From positions 1 to 46,154 of IMG/VR virus record IMGVR_UViG_3300008110_007300: a DNA stretch of 46,154 nucleotides; one strand, 5' to 3'. Position numbers and translations under genes: made by a program. Under the pieces are notes generated by a model. It was not told where the DNA came from. It worked only from the letters and a program-made list of their open reading frames with translations, and made no database searches. Origin of the DNA: a virus. Numbering within the stretch: position 1 is the stretch's first letter; each line of letters opens with the position of its first letter. This document shows, piece by piece, positions 1 to 9,249 of this stretch.

Positions 1-1
1 G

Positions 2-1855
2 AAAAAAATTCTAGGAATTGATTTAGGAACCACAAATTCGTGTGTTGCCGTAATGGAAGGGAATGAGGCCGTTATCATTCCAAACAGTGAAGGAAAAAGA
101 ACAACTCCATCAATCGTCGCATTTATTAAAGACGGAGAAAGAAAAGTTGGAGATCCCGCAAAAAGACAAGCGGTAACAAATCCAACAAAAACAATTTCAT
201 CGATTAAAAGGTTTATGGGAGAATCTTTTGATAAAGTTGGTAAGGAAGCAAAAAGAGTCCCATACTCCGTTGTTAAAGGAGATAACAATACCGCCAGAGT
301 TAATATTGACGACAGGAAATACACACCCCAAGAAATCTCGGCAATGGTATTACAAAAAATGAAAAAAACCGCAGAAGACTATTTGGGACAAGAAGTTACC
401 GAAGCGGTTATTACCGTACCAGCATACTTCAACGACTCACAAAGACAAGCAACAAAAGAAGCTGGTGAAATTGCGGGACTTAAAGTTCTTCGTATTATAA
501 ACGAACCAACGGCCGCGGCACTTGCATATGGTTTGGACAAGAAAGACCAAGATATGAAAGTTGCTGTATTCGACTTAGGTGGTGGAACATTTGATATTTC
601 GATCCTTGAATTAGGTGATGGAATTTTTGAAGTTAAGTCCACTAATGGTGATACACATTTGGGCGGAGATGATTTTGACCAAGTAATTGTTGATTGGTTA
701 GCAGAAGAATTCCTTAAAGAAGAAGGAATTGATTTGAGAAAAGATCCAATGGCAATGCAAAGATTGAGAGAATCGGCAGAAAAAGCAAAGATCGAACTTT
801 CAAGTTCATCTCAAACTGAAATCAATCTTCCTTATATTATGCCAGTTGATGGTGTTCCAAAACACTTGGTTAAAACTTTGACTAGATCTCACTTTGAAAA
901 GTTATCTGACACTTTAATTCAAAGGGCTCTTGAACCTTGTAAGAAGGCTCTTAAAGACGCCAAACTCAAAGTTCAAGATATTGATGAGGTTATTTTAGTT
1001 GGAGGATCAACAAGAATCCCCGCAATTCAACAAATTGTTGAAAAATTTTTTGGAAAGAAACCATCAAAAGGTGTTAATCCTGATGAGGTAGTGGCGCTCG
1101 GTGCGGCAATTCAAGGAGGAGTATTGGCAGGTGATGTTAAAGATGTTCTTCTTTTAGATGTAACACCTCTTTCATTGGGTATTGAAACAATGGGAGGAGT
1201 GTTTACAAAACTAATTGAGTCAAACACAACCATACCAACCAAGAAGACTGAAACTTTCTCGACCGCAGCTGATAACCAACCATCAGTTGAGATCCACATT
1301 TTACAAGGAGAAAGACCAATGGCAAGAGACAATAGAACTATTGGTAGGTTTCACCTAGATGGAATCCCACCATCAATGAGAGGAGTTCCAAAAATTGAAG
1401 TAACATTCGATATTGATGCAAATGGTATCTTGTCTGTGACGGCAAAAGATCAAGCAACTGGAAAATCTCAGAACATTCGAATTGAAGCGTCTTCAGGATT
1501 AAGTGACGAAGAAATCAAAAGAATGAAAGAAGAAGCCGAAGCAAATGCTGATTCTGACAAAAAGGTAAAAGAAGACGCTGATAAAATTAATCAAGCTGAC
1601 TCCACAATTTTCCAAACTGAAAAACAACTTAAGGAAATGGAAGACAAGATTCCGTCCGATAAAAAAGAAGTTATAGAAAAAGCTTTGGAAAAGTTGAAAT
1701 CCGCACATTCTTCTCGTAATATTGAAGAAATTGATTCCTCAATGAATGAACTTATGATGACTTGGCAAACAATAACCCAAGACCTATATTCTCAAGTTCA
1801 GGACACAATGGATAGTCAATCACAAGATGTCGAATTCGAAGAAGTGAATAAGTGA
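2..1855 (+). CDS. dnaK: Hsp70 chaperone DnaK (5' end cut by window edge)
   Basis: ATP-dependent Hsp70 chaperone that binds exposed hydrophobic segments of unfolded proteins, normally together with DnaJ and GrpE in the cytoplasm. The frame is open from base 2 and begins in [15 protein letters not shown], so only a few residues are missing. Visible length is about 617 residues, close to a full DnaK. The nucleotide-binding domain (to about residue 370) shows [23 protein letters not shown] and [13 protein letters not shown]. The substrate-binding domain follows ([17 protein letters not shown]), then a helical lid with [18 protein letters not shown] and an EFEEVNK tail. The lid wording resembles Bacteroidota DnaK, which suggests capture from a host. 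The stop overlaps the next start (GTGA), so the gene is physically linked to the phage exonuclease. No DnaJ or GrpE gene is visible here. Family assignment is near certain; a role in phage protein folding is inferred. Confidence 0.97.
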   Translation, partial: KKILGIDLGTTNSCVAVMEGNEAVIIPNSEGKRTTPSIVAFIKDGERKVGDPAKRQAVTNPTKTISSIKRFMGESFDKVGKEAKRVPYSVVKGDNNTARVNIDDRKYTPQEISAMVLQKMKKTAEDYLGQEVTEAVITVPAYFNDSQRQATKEAGEIAGLKVLRIINEPTAAALAYGLDKKDQDMKVAVFDLGGGTFDISILELGDGIFEVKSTNGDTHLGGDDFDQVIVDWLAEEFLKEEGIDLRKDPMAMQRLRESAEKAKIELSSSSQTEINLPYIMPVDGVPKHLVKTLTRSHFEKLSDTLIQRALEPCKKALKDAKLKVQDIDEVILVGGSTRIPAIQQIVEKFFGKKPSKGVNPDEVVALGAAIQGGVLAGDVKDVLLLDVTPLSLGIETMGGVFTKLIESNTTIPTKKTETFSTAADNQPSVEIHILQGERPMARDNRTIGRFHLDGIPPSMRGVPKIEVTFDIDANGILSVTAKDQATGKSQNIRIEASSGLSDEEIKRMKEEAEANADSDKKVKEDADKINQADSTIFQTEKQLKEMEDKIPSDKKEVIEKALEKLKSAHSSRNIEEIDSSMNELMMTWQTITQDLYSQVQDTMDSQSQDVEFEEVNK

Positions 1856-2865
1856 GAAAAACTTTATTAGTAGATGCCAATAATCTCCTTCACATCGGAC
1901 AACACGGTGTGAAGGAGTTTTTTCATAAAGGTGAGCATGTTGGCGGAATTTTTCATTTTTTAAACACACTCAGAAAACTTATTGAAGAATATAACTTCGA
2001 TAAGGTTTTGGTTATGTGGGATGGTGATCACAATTCATCTGTTAGAAAACTTATATATCCAAAATATAAACTTAATCGTAGAGAACGAGACGATGAGTTT
2101 AAGAAAGATTCATTTTATAAACAAAAAGAAAGAATAAAATTATATCTTGAGGAATGTTTTGTTCGTCAAATTGAAGTTGAAGAAAATGAATCGGATGATC
2201 TTATGAGTTATTATTGTAAAATCTCATTAGACGAGCATAAGACGATTCTAACGACAGATAAAGATTTGACACAACTCATATCAGAGAGTGTGTCGATATA
2301 CTCCCCAATCTCAAAAAACACCTATAAAAACGGGGATAAAATTAAATTCTACAACTATGAAATACCACATCACAATGTTAAAACTTTTAAGATCATATCG
2401 GGAGACAAAAGCGACAATATTGATGGAATTTATTTTTTGGGTGAAAAAACATTTATTAAATTTTTTCCTGAGATTCTTGAAAATAAGATAACTTTTAAGG
2501 ATATTTTAACAAAGGCAGAAAAGTTATTACAAGAAGATAAGGACAACTCAGTTTTAAAAAATCTTTTATCAGGGAAAACAAAGGATGGAATTTTTGGTGA
2601 TGAATTTTTTGAAATTAATGAAAAGATAATCGATCTTGAAAATCCCTTAATAACAGATGAAGCCAAACAAATTGTTGAACAATATTATTTAGAAACACTC
2701 GACCCCGAAGGGAGGGGTTACAAAAACCTAATGAAGTTAATGATTGAAGACGGGTTCTTCAAATTTTTACCCAAACAAGATGATGCTTGGGTGGACTTTA
2801 TCAAACCATTTATGAAATTAACAAGAAAAGAAAAAAAATTATTTAAAAACAAAAAAAACAATTAA
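1852..2865 (+). CDS. 5'-3' exonuclease (T4 RNase H / FEN-like)
   Basis: Probable 5' flap/RNA-primer exonuclease of the PIN/FEN superfamily, which removes primers during lagging-strand synthesis as T4 RNase H does. The acidic metal-binding residues are present: D8 in LLVDANN, D57/D59 in MWDGD, a cluster around residues 111-116 (ENESDD), D136/D138 in TTDKDLTQL, and [10 protein letters not shown] at 184-192 where the helix-3-turn-helix DNA-binding region begins. Length (337 aa) is close to T4 RNase H (305 aa). The GTG start is chosen because it overlaps the dnaK stop as GTGA and because the essential N-terminal Asp lies only seven residues in; any later ATG would remove it. A strong hairpin with a T tract lies in codons 12-24. 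The Lys-rich C-terminus is probably unstructured. Confidence 0.9.
   Translation: MRKTLLVDANNLLHIGQHGVKEFFHKGEHVGGIFHFLNTLRKLIEEYNFDKVLVMWDGDHNSSVRKLIYPKYKLNRRERDDEFKKDSFYKQKERIKLYLEECFVRQIEVEENESDDLMSYYCKISLDEHKTILTTDKDLTQLISESVSIYSPISKNTYKNGDKIKFYNYEIPHHNVKTFKIISGDKSDNIDGIYFLGEKTFIKFFPEILENKITFKDILTKAEKLLQEDKDNSVLKNLLSGKTKDGIFGDEFFEINEKIIDLENPLITDEAKQIVEQYYLETLDPEGRGYKNLMKLMIEDGFFKFLPKQDDAWVDFIKPFMKLTRKEKKLFKNKKNN
1885..1923 (+). terminator. Intragenic terminator-like hairpin after dnaK
   Basis: A perfect 10-bp inverted repeat, CTCCTTCACA (1885-1894) and TGTGAAGGAG (1908-1917), encloses a 13-nt loop and is followed directly by six T residues (1918-1923). This is the form of a Rho-independent terminator, but it sits inside the first 25 codons of the exonuclease gene. 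It could end most dnaK transcripts (attenuation) or act as an RNA structure affecting translation of the second gene. The structure is seen; its activity is inferred. Confidence 0.6.
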
Positions 2866-2875
2866 AAAACAAAGT

Positions 2876-3328
2876 ATGAAAAACCAAGAATTAACAAAGT
2901 TGGAATTCCTTCTAACAGTAAACGACAACATCATTGTTCAGCGTTTTTTCAATGTAAAAAGTTACAATGAAAAAGCAAGAAACTCAGAAGAGTTTTATTA
3001 TTATGTTCGGCACATTCAAAGTCTTATTCAAGACGATTTGAAGCGTAGAACCGCAACATATATGCTCGACAACAAATTTGAAATTTTTGACAATCCACAA
3101 GTTATGGAGACATCCATTACCGATGGTCCTGAAAGATTTAATATTTATATAAAATCTACAGAAAAAGTATTGACTCATCGGGTTTTTGATGCTAAAATTT
3201 ATCCCCCGAAAGTTCGTTATACGGTAGATCTTCGTCCCCACTTGAAGGAAATTTTGTCAGACTTAACTGACATATTTTCCGACGAAAATTTATCTTATGA
3301 ATACCTCGGCCTTACTCTAAATGTTTAG
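2876..3328 (+). CDS. Hypothetical protein, replication cluster
   Basis: A 150-residue protein that I do not recognise. It is soluble in character, rich in charged and aromatic residues, with no signal peptide or membrane segment. The N-terminal part (FYYYVRHIQSLIQDDLKRR) looks helical; the second half (VRYTVDLRPHLKEILSDL) alternates strand-like and helical stretches. It starts 10 bases after the exonuclease stop with an A-rich leader and ends 30 bases before the helicase, so it belongs to the replication group. A helicase-loading or single-strand-binding accessory role is possible from position alone, but no motif supports it. Confidence 0.75.
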   Translation: MKNQELTKLEFLLTVNDNIIVQRFFNVKSYNEKARNSEEFYYYVRHIQSLIQDDLKRRTATYMLDNKFEIFDNPQVMETSITDGPERFNIYIKSTEKVLTHRVFDAKIYPPKVRYTVDLRPHLKEILSDLTDIFSDENLSYEYLGLTLNV

Positions 3329-3335
3329 TATTTAT
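3329..3335 (+). promoter_or_regulatory. TATTTAT motif before helicase
   Basis: TATTTAT followed by an A/T-rich stretch, 23 bases before the helicase ATG and immediately after the previous stop. It matches the core of the element found before several tail genes, but this is a replication gene and a 7-mer of A and T can occur by chance. Confidence 0.3.
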
Positions 3336-3358
3336 TTTTAAAACCACTCTAATTTCGT

Positions 3359-4741
3359 ATGTCAAAAGACAAAAACTTTGAATATCTTGGAACCACATTC
3401 CAACTCCAACTATTGAACCAGATAGTTCTGGATAGGAATTTTGGTAACTCCATCCTTGAGGTTTTAGAACCGACATACTTCGAAAACAAGTATTTTAAGA
3501 TCATTGTTCAGATGGTGAAAGAACACTACAAAAAGTATGAACACACACCATCTTATGATACATTGGAGCAAATTGCAAAGAGTGAATTTACCCAAGAAAC
3601 AACCTGTAAAATAATCCTCGATACGATCAAAAATATTCAAGAGGCACCAACCGATGGATATAGTTTTGTTCAAGAAAAAGCCCTGAAGTTTTGTAAACAA
3701 CAAGAACTTCAAAAGGTGATGAAAAAAGCCCAAAAAATCATCGATTCGGGTGAATTTGAAAACTATGATACCCTTGAAGAAATGGTTAAAACCGCCCTTC
3801 AAGTTGGTGAAGTTGAAAGAGGACTTATGGATGTCTTCTCAGGACTTGATGAAGTATTGAATGATGATTATCGACATCCAATCCCAATGGGAATACCAGG
3901 AATTGACAAGTTGTTAAAAGGTGGTTTGGCAAAAGGTGAGATCGGTGTTATATTGGCACCCACAGGTGTTGGTAAATCAACCGTTCTTACCAAAATGGCC
4001 AATAACGCTTTCAATTTAGGTTATAATGTTTTACAAATTTTCTTTGAGGACAACCCAAAGATCATTCAAAGAAAACATTTCACATTATGGACTGAAATTG
4101 CCCCTGATAGATTATCTGAAAACAAAGAGAAGGTAATTCAAACGGTTCAAGAAATCAGGGAAAAAATGCCAAATCAACTGATCCTTGAAAAACTTCCATC
4201 GGACACATTAACCATTGGTCATATAAAAAATAAAATCAGAAAGATGATTGCCGATGGTAAGAAAATTGATATGATAGTTTTGGATTATATTGATTGTGTT
4301 TTACCTGAGAAACAAATGGAAGATGAATGGAAAAGTGAAGGATCGGTAATGAGACAGTTTGAAGCAATGTGTCACGAAATGGAACTAGTTGGTTGGACAG
4401 CAACTCAAGGAAACCGTAGTAGTATTTCCTCTGAAGTTGTGACCACAGACCAAATGGGTGGATCAATCAAAAAAGCACAAGTTGGGCATGTGATTATATC
4501 AATTGCTAAAACTCTACAACAAAAGGAAATGAAACTTGCAACCATCGCAATTACAAAATCAAGGATTGGTAGCGATGGAGTTATTTTTGAGAACTGCAAA
4601 TTTGACAATGAGATGATAGTTATTGACACTGAAAGTTCGGTAACATTCTTAGGATTCGAAGAAAACAAGGAAGAAAAAAATCGCCAAAGGTTAAAAGACC
4701 TTATGGACAAAAGACAACAAAAACAAAATAATTTACAATAA
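3359..4741 (+). CDS. dnaB: Replicative DNA helicase, DnaB/T4 gp41-like
   Basis: Hexameric RecA-fold helicase expected to unwind DNA 5'-3' at the phage fork and to work with the primase at 36976. The 460 residues split into an N-terminal helical domain (about 1-155, starting with the TTFQLQLLNQIVLDRNF segment typical of DnaB N domains) and a C-terminal ATPase. Walker A is APTGVGKST (200-208), Walker B is MIVLDY (305-310), and the sensor-like ATQGNR motif lies at 348-353. Length is close to DnaB (471) and T4 gp41 (475). It is followed 14 bases later by the reductase gene. Assignment is firm; which loader it uses cannot be told from this window. Confidence 0.95.
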   Translation: MSKDKNFEYLGTTFQLQLLNQIVLDRNFGNSILEVLEPTYFENKYFKIIVQMVKEHYKKYEHTPSYDTLEQIAKSEFTQETTCKIILDTIKNIQEAPTDGYSFVQEKALKFCKQQELQKVMKKAQKIIDSGEFENYDTLEEMVKTALQVGEVERGLMDVFSGLDEVLNDDYRHPIPMGIPGIDKLLKGGLAKGEIGVILAPTGVGKSTVLTKMANNAFNLGYNVLQIFFEDNPKIIQRKHFTLWTEIAPDRLSENKEKVIQTVQEIREKMPNQLILEKLPSDTLTIGHIKNKIRKMIADGKKIDMIVLDYIDCVLPEKQMEDEWKSEGSVMRQFEAMCHEMELVGWTATQGNRSSISSEVVTTDQMGGSIKKAQVGHVIISIAKTLQQKEMKLATIAITKSRIGSDGVIFENCKFDNEMIVIDTESSVTFLGFEENKEEKNRQRLKDLMDKRQQKQNNLQ

Positions 4742-4755
4742 TTTAAAAATTAACT

Positions 4756-6615
4756 ATGGACAAATCACAAAGAATTTTATCCGACATTACCGTATATATG
4801 AAATACGCGAAATATGTCCCCGAGCTACAAAGAAGAGAGACTTGGGAAGAATTGGTTACAAGAAACAGGGACATGCACATTAAAAAGTATCCCCAACTTG
4901 AATCCGAAATTAAAAGTGTATACCAAATGGTATATGATAAAAAGGTATTACCATCGATGAGATCACTTCAATTCGGAGGAAAGCCAATTGAAATGAGTCC
5001 AAATAGGATCTACAATTGCGCTTATCTCCCAATTGATCACATTGATAGTTTTTCTGAAGTTATGTTTCTACTATTGGGAGGAACAGGTGTTGGATACTCA
5101 GTTCAAAAACATCACATTGATAAGTTACCTGAGGTTAGAAAACCAAACCCAAGTAGAACTCGTAGATATTTGATTGGGGACTCTATTGAAGGATGGGCAG
5201 ACGCTATCAAAGTTCTTATGAAGTCTTACTTCGGAGAAACAACATCAACTCCTATATTTGATTATTCAGACATTAGACCAAAAGGGGCAAGACTTATTAC
5301 ATCAGGTGGAAAAGCACCAGGTCCACAACCATTAAAAGATTGTATTCACAACATTAAGAAAGTTCTTGATGATATTGAAGAAGGTAGTAAGGCAAGCCCA
5401 ATTCAAGTTCACGATATCGTTTGTCATATTGCTGACGCGGTACTAGCAGGAGGGATCCGCCGCGCGGCACTCATATCCTTATTCAGTGCTGATGATGATG
5501 AAATGATTGCTTGTAAGTCAGGAAATTGGTGGGAACTTAACGCACAAAGAGGTAGGGCTAACAACTCAGCGGCGCTTGTTCGTCACAAAATCACAGAAGA
5601 TTTCTTTATGAATCTTTGGAAGAGAGTTGAAGCTTCAGGGGCTGGTGAACCAGGTATCTATTTCACAAATGACAAAGATTGGGGAACAAATCCTTGTTGT
5701 GAAATTGCTCTTCGCCCTTATCAGTTCTGTAACTTGTGTGAGGTAAATGTTTCTAACATTGAGTCACAAGAAGATTTGAACGAAAGGGTTAAAGCCGCAA
5801 CATTCATCGGAACACTTCAAGCGGGATATACTGACTTCCACTATCTTCGTGATGTATGGAGAAGAACTACCGAGAAAGACGCTCTTATCGGTGTTGGTAT
5901 GACTGGTATCGGATCAGGAACAATTCTTGGATATGATATGAAAGAAGCGGCTGAAGTTTGTAAGGAAGAAAATGAAAGAATTGCAAACCTTATCGGAATC
6001 AATAAAGCGGCAAGAACAACAACTGTTAAACCATCAGGAACTTCTTCTCTTGTATTGGGAACATCTTCAGGTATTCACGCTTGGCACAATGACTACTATA
6101 TTCGTCGAGTTCGTGTTGGTAAAAATGAGTCCATCTATCAACATCTATCTGTTTTCCATCCTGAGCTTATTGAAGATGAATATTTCAGACCCCACGATAC
6201 GGCAGTTATTTCTGTCCCACAAAAAGCTCCAGATGGTGCCATTATGAGAACTGAATCAGCGTTCCAACTTCTTGAAAGAGTTAAAAAAGTTAGTATGGAT
6301 TGGATTAAAACAGGTCACAGAACAGGAAATAACACACACAATGTATCGGCAACTATTTCAGTTAAAGAAAATGATTGGGAACTTGTTGGTAAGTGGATGT
6401 GGGAAAATCGTCAATATTACAATGGATTATCAGTATTACCATACGATGGAGGAACTTATATCCAAGCCCCATTTGAAGATTGCACTGAAGAACATTATAA
6501 TAAAATGATGGAATCATTAACAAATGTAGATTTGACAAAAGTTATTGAAATGACCGATGAAACAAATCTTATGGGTGAAATAGCCTGTGGAGCCGCTGGA
6601 TGTGAAGTAAAGTGA
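4756..6615 (+). CDS. nrdJ: Adenosylcobalamin-dependent (class II) ribonucleotide reductase
   Basis: Monomeric B12-dependent ribonucleotide reductase related to Lactobacillus leichmannii RTPR; it makes deoxyribonucleotides through a cobalamin-generated thiyl radical and needs no NrdB subunit or oxygen. All expected catalytic residues are present by spacing: C88 in NCAYLPI and C325 in FCNLCEV as the active-site disulfide pair, N312, radical C314 and E316 in NPCCE (11 residues between C314 and C325, as between C408 and C419 of RTPR), and the C-terminal shuttle pair C611/C616 in CGAAGC (spacing 5, as in RTPR). The substrate-phosphate loop KPSGTSSLVLGTSSG is also present. At 619 residues it is shorter than RTPR (739). 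The stop overlaps the start of the following small Cys protein. The host must make or import cobalamin for it to work. Confidence 0.95.
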   Translation: MDKSQRILSDITVYMKYAKYVPELQRRETWEELVTRNRDMHIKKYPQLESEIKSVYQMVYDKKVLPSMRSLQFGGKPIEMSPNRIYNCAYLPIDHIDSFSEVMFLLLGGTGVGYSVQKHHIDKLPEVRKPNPSRTRRYLIGDSIEGWADAIKVLMKSYFGETTSTPIFDYSDIRPKGARLITSGGKAPGPQPLKDCIHNIKKVLDDIEEGSKASPIQVHDIVCHIADAVLAGGIRRAALISLFSADDDEMIACKSGNWWELNAQRGRANNSAALVRHKITEDFFMNLWKRVEASGAGEPGIYFTNDKDWGTNPCCEIALRPYQFCNLCEVNVSNIESQEDLNERVKAATFIGTLQAGYTDFHYLRDVWRRTTEKDALIGVGMTGIGSGTILGYDMKEAAEVCKEENERIANLIGINKAARTTTVKPSGTSSLVLGTSSGIHAWHNDYYIRRVRVGKNESIYQHLSVFHPELIEDEYFRPHDTAVISVPQKAPDGAIMRTESAFQLLERVKKVSMDWIKTGHRTGNNTHNVSATISVKENDWELVGKWMWENRQYYNGLSVLPYDGGTYIQAPFEDCTEEHYNKMMESLTNVDLTKVIEMTDETNLMGEIACGAAGCEVK

Positions 6616-6824
6616 TGAGATCAGATTGGATACAAGAGTTATATGTCAAAGAAGTTCTAATGAGACAAGAACCTGACTTTTATATGGAAAACGGAAAAAA
6701 AGTAATGACCGAATCCTATCATTTAAAAAGAGGTTTTTGTTGTGGTAGTAATTGTAGACATTGTCCTTATGATCCAATTCACGAAAAATACTCAATAAAG
6801 GTTAAAATAAAGAATCCCGACTAG
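6615..6824 (+). CDS. Small cysteine protein (CCGxxCRHCPY family, probably DUF5522)
   Basis: A 69-residue protein with the motif RGFCCGSNCRHCPYDP in its second half. Short proteins with CCGxxCRHCPY are common in bacteria and, from memory, are classed as DUF5522; their function is unknown. The four clustered Cys and the His could bind a metal or act in redox chemistry. ATG at 6615 is chosen over an in-frame GTG three bases earlier because it forms a TGATG overlap with the reductase stop, implying translational coupling. That coupling makes an accessory role with the ribonucleotide reductase worth considering, but this is inference only. The stop codon lies in the loop of the following terminator. 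Confidence 0.85.
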   Translation: MRSDWIQELYVKEVLMRQEPDFYMENGKKVMTESYHLKRGFCCGSNCRHCPYDPIHEKYSIKVKIKNPD

Positions 6825-6837
6825 TTCGGGATTTTTT
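6813..6837 (+). terminator. Rho-independent terminator after the reductase operon
   Basis: AATCCCGA (6813-6820) pairs with TCGGGATT (6826-6833) around a 5-nt loop, followed by T residues to 6837. The stop codon of the small Cys protein is in the loop. It separates the replication/metabolism group from the tail module. Confidence 0.88.
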
Positions 6838-6855
6838 ATTAAAAATACTATATCC

Positions 6856-6865
6856 AATATTTATA
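6856..6865 (+). promoter_or_regulatory. Candidate late promoter element AATATTTATA
   Basis: AATATTTATA lies between the terminator and the first tail gene, ending 3 bases before its ATG. The same core occurs before several other structural genes. Because the ATG is so close, a transcript starting here would be almost leaderless, or a different start is used. Promoter function is inferred. Confidence 0.5.
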
Positions 6866-6868
6866 GAT

Positions 6869-7333
6869 ATGGCAAATGGAAAAACATATGGATTAACATT
6901 CCCTTTTAGAGACAGTTTTGATGGAAAATATTTGGATCTAACCGACACTTCAGATGAAGAAATTAGGAGTGATTTAATTCATTTATTATTAACAAGAAAA
7001 GGATCAAGATATTTTCTTCCTGATTTTGGAAGTAGAATATATGAATACATATTTGAGCCTTTAGATGGGCCAACATTTTCAGAAATAGAATCAGAGATAA
7101 GGGAAGCGGTAGACGCTTACATACCAAATTTAATCATTAATAAAATATCGATAACTCCGGCTGAGGAAGATGAACAAGGATTTGAACAAGTTAATAGAGA
7201 TCCAAATTTAGATTCAAGAGTATATCGAGTACCGGGTCAAGAAGAAATACCTTATACTGCTGTAGTTAGAATTGATTATACCATTACCGACTCTACATTT
7301 AACACAAGAGATTTCATAATTCTGAATATTTAA
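6869..7333 (+). CDS. Baseplate wedge protein, gp25-like (GPW_gp25)
   Basis: Lysozyme-like baseplate wedge subunit that, in T4, nucleates the contractile sheath at the baseplate. The 154 residues contain the family's hallmark segment, LLLTRKGSRYFLPDFGSR followed by IYEYIFEPLD (about residues 48-75), then a helix (EIESEIREAVDAYIP) and a C-terminal strand region (VRIDYTITDST). Length is typical (T4 gp25 has 132). The gene opens the tail module and is followed 4 bases later by the gp6-like gene, the usual order in contractile-tailed phages. A contractile tail is therefore expected. Confidence 0.92.
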   Translation: MANGKTYGLTFPFRDSFDGKYLDLTDTSDEEIRSDLIHLLLTRKGSRYFLPDFGSRIYEYIFEPLDGPTFSEIESEIREAVDAYIPNLIINKISITPAEEDEQGFEQVNRDPNLDSRVYRVPGQEEIPYTAVVRIDYTITDSTFNTRDFIILNI

Positions 7334-7337
7334 AAAT

Positions 7338-9176
7338 ATGGCAAACAATAAGATTTCATACACACCTAGGGATTTTCAAGGACTTAGAACAGAATTAATT
7401 AATTATACAAGAACTTATTATCCTGATCTTATTGATAATTTTAATGATGCAGGTGTTTTTTCGGTAATGATCGATTTAAATGCTGCGATTTCAGACAACT
7501 TACATTTTCATATAGATAGAAGTATACAAGAAACTGTACTTCAATACGCCCAACAAAGATCATCAATTTATAATATTGCTAGAACTTATGGTCTCAAAAT
7601 ACCAGGACAAAGACCATCTGTTGCTTTATGTGATTTCTCAATAACCGTACCTGCGTATGGGGATAAGGAAGATTTGAGATATTGTGGTATAATAAGAAGA
7701 GGAGGTCAAGTAAACGGAACAGGTCAAGTTTTCGAATCCGTTTATGATATTGATTTTTCTTCACCATTTAATGCCGAGGGTTTTCCTAATAGACTAAAAA
7801 TACCAAACTTTGATGCAAATAATAGACTTCTAAATTATACTATTGTTAAAAGAGAAGTTGTTGTTAATGGTATTACAAAAGTGTTTAAAAGAACTGTAAC
7901 GGCAATTGATGTAAGACCATTTCTTGAAATATTTTTACCTGAAAAAAATGTTTTGGGTGTGACAAGTGTGTTACTCAAAGACGGGTCAAATTATGCAAAT
8001 GTTCCATCAGCACAAGAATTCTTGGGGGCTGAAAATAGATGGTATGAAGTTTATGCTTTGGCAGAAGACAGGATATTTGTTGAAGATCCAACCAAACCAT
8101 CTGACAGACCCGGACTTAAAGTTGGAAAATACATACAAACAAGTAGTAAGTTTGTAACCGAATATACTCCTGAAGGATTTTTTAAAATGACTTTTGGCGG
8201 TGGAACTGTATCTGCTGACGAACAACTAAGAGAGTTTGCAAGAACAGGTAATGCGATGAATATTCAAAAATATTCAAATAATCTTGGTCTTGGATCTGCA
8301 TTAAAAGCAAACACAACTTTATTTGTACAATATAGAATAGGCGGAGGAACCGCAACCAATTTGGGTGTTAATGTAATTAATCAAATTGGTAATGTGGATT
8401 TTTATGTGAATGGACCTAATGATAACATTAATAGTAATGTAATTAACTCCTTAACCTGTACAAATACAACAGCAGCAATTGGTGGAGCGGATTATCCATC
8501 GGTAGAAGAAGTTAGAAATTATGTTAGTTTCAATTTTGCAGCACAAAGAAGAGCGGTTACAATAAATGACTATGAAGCTCTTATTAGGAATATGCCATCA
8601 CAATTCGGAGCACCGGCAAAAGTGGCTATTACCGAAAATGATAACAAGATAAAAATTCAAATTCTATCTTACGATGAGACAGGTAGATTAACAACGGAAA
8701 TATCAAATACTTTAAAAAATAATATTGCCGTTTATCTATCAAACTATAGAATGATGAACGATTATATATCTGTTGAAAACGCTCAAGTCATTGATCTATC
8801 AATGGAAATATCTGTTGTGTTAGACGCAACACAAAATCAAGGAGCGGTTATCTCAAGTATTATTAATAAAATTTCAGATTATTTTGATCCATCACAAAGA
8901 CAAATGGGTGAGAATGTGTATGTTTCGGCTTTGAGAAAGTTAATCCAAGAAGAAAATGGTGTTATAAGTTTGGCCGACATTTCAATATTCAACCAAGTCG
9001 GAGGTCAATACTCTTCAAACCAAACATCACAACAATATTTGGATCCTGTTACAAAACAAATAAAATTGATTGATGAAACAATTTTTGCTCAACCAAACCA
9101 AATCTACCAAATTAGATTTTCTGGTAGAGACATCAGTGTAAGAGTTAAGAACCTTACCTCCGTCAACTTTTCTTGA
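7338..9176 (+). CDS. Baseplate wedge protein, T4 gp6 / baseplate J-like
   Basis: Expected to form the dimeric wedge ring of the baseplate with gp25. The 612-residue protein begins with ISYTPRDFQGLRTELINYT and a helical segment (HFHIDRSIQETVLQYAQQRS) that matches the N-terminus of gp6-type proteins, and its C-terminal half has the baseplate-J character (PSVEEVRNYVSFNFAAQRRA, then VTINDYEALIRNMP at about 400-430). T4 gp6 is 660 residues, so the length fits. A GAATATTTAA sequence overlaps the previous stop just before the start, similar to the candidate late element elsewhere. Confidence 0.88.
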   Translation: MANNKISYTPRDFQGLRTELINYTRTYYPDLIDNFNDAGVFSVMIDLNAAISDNLHFHIDRSIQETVLQYAQQRSSIYNIARTYGLKIPGQRPSVALCDFSITVPAYGDKEDLRYCGIIRRGGQVNGTGQVFESVYDIDFSSPFNAEGFPNRLKIPNFDANNRLLNYTIVKREVVVNGITKVFKRTVTAIDVRPFLEIFLPEKNVLGVTSVLLKDGSNYANVPSAQEFLGAENRWYEVYALAEDRIFVEDPTKPSDRPGLKVGKYIQTSSKFVTEYTPEGFFKMTFGGGTVSADEQLREFARTGNAMNIQKYSNNLGLGSALKANTTLFVQYRIGGGTATNLGVNVINQIGNVDFYVNGPNDNINSNVINSLTCTNTTAAIGGADYPSVEEVRNYVSFNFAAQRRAVTINDYEALIRNMPSQFGAPAKVAITENDNKIKIQILSYDETGRLTTEISNTLKNNIAVYLSNYRMMNDYISVENAQVIDLSMEISVVLDATQNQGAVISSIINKISDYFDPSQRQMGENVYVSALRKLIQEENGVISLADISIFNQVGGQYSSNQTSQQYLDPVTKQIKLIDETIFAQPNQIYQIRFSGRDISVRVKNLTSVNFS

Positions 9177-9225
9177 TAATTTACATTTAAAATTTTTGGT
9201 CTACCATTAAAAATGGTGAATAAAC

Positions 9226-9232
9226 TATTTAT
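9226..9232 (+). promoter_or_regulatory. Candidate late promoter element TATTTAT
   Basis: TATTTAT followed by TTTAAAA, 17 bases before the ATG of the 2111-codon gene, in the 73-base gap after the gp6-like gene. A small hairpin (ACCATT/AATGGT, 9203-9217) lies just upstream but has no T tract. Confidence 0.45.
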
Positions 9233-9249
9233 TTTAAAACCCTTTTTTA

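Noticed and set aside
2-1855. Host chromosome fragment joined to phage DNA, suggested by the dnaK gene.
   Set aside because: The dnaK stop overlaps the exonuclease start in a GTGA unit typical of the overlaps elsewhere in this window, so the junction looks natural.
9203-9217. Hairpin ACCATT/AATGGT between the gp6-like and giant tail genes, as a terminator.
   Set aside because: The stem is only 6 bp, AT-rich, and no T tract follows.
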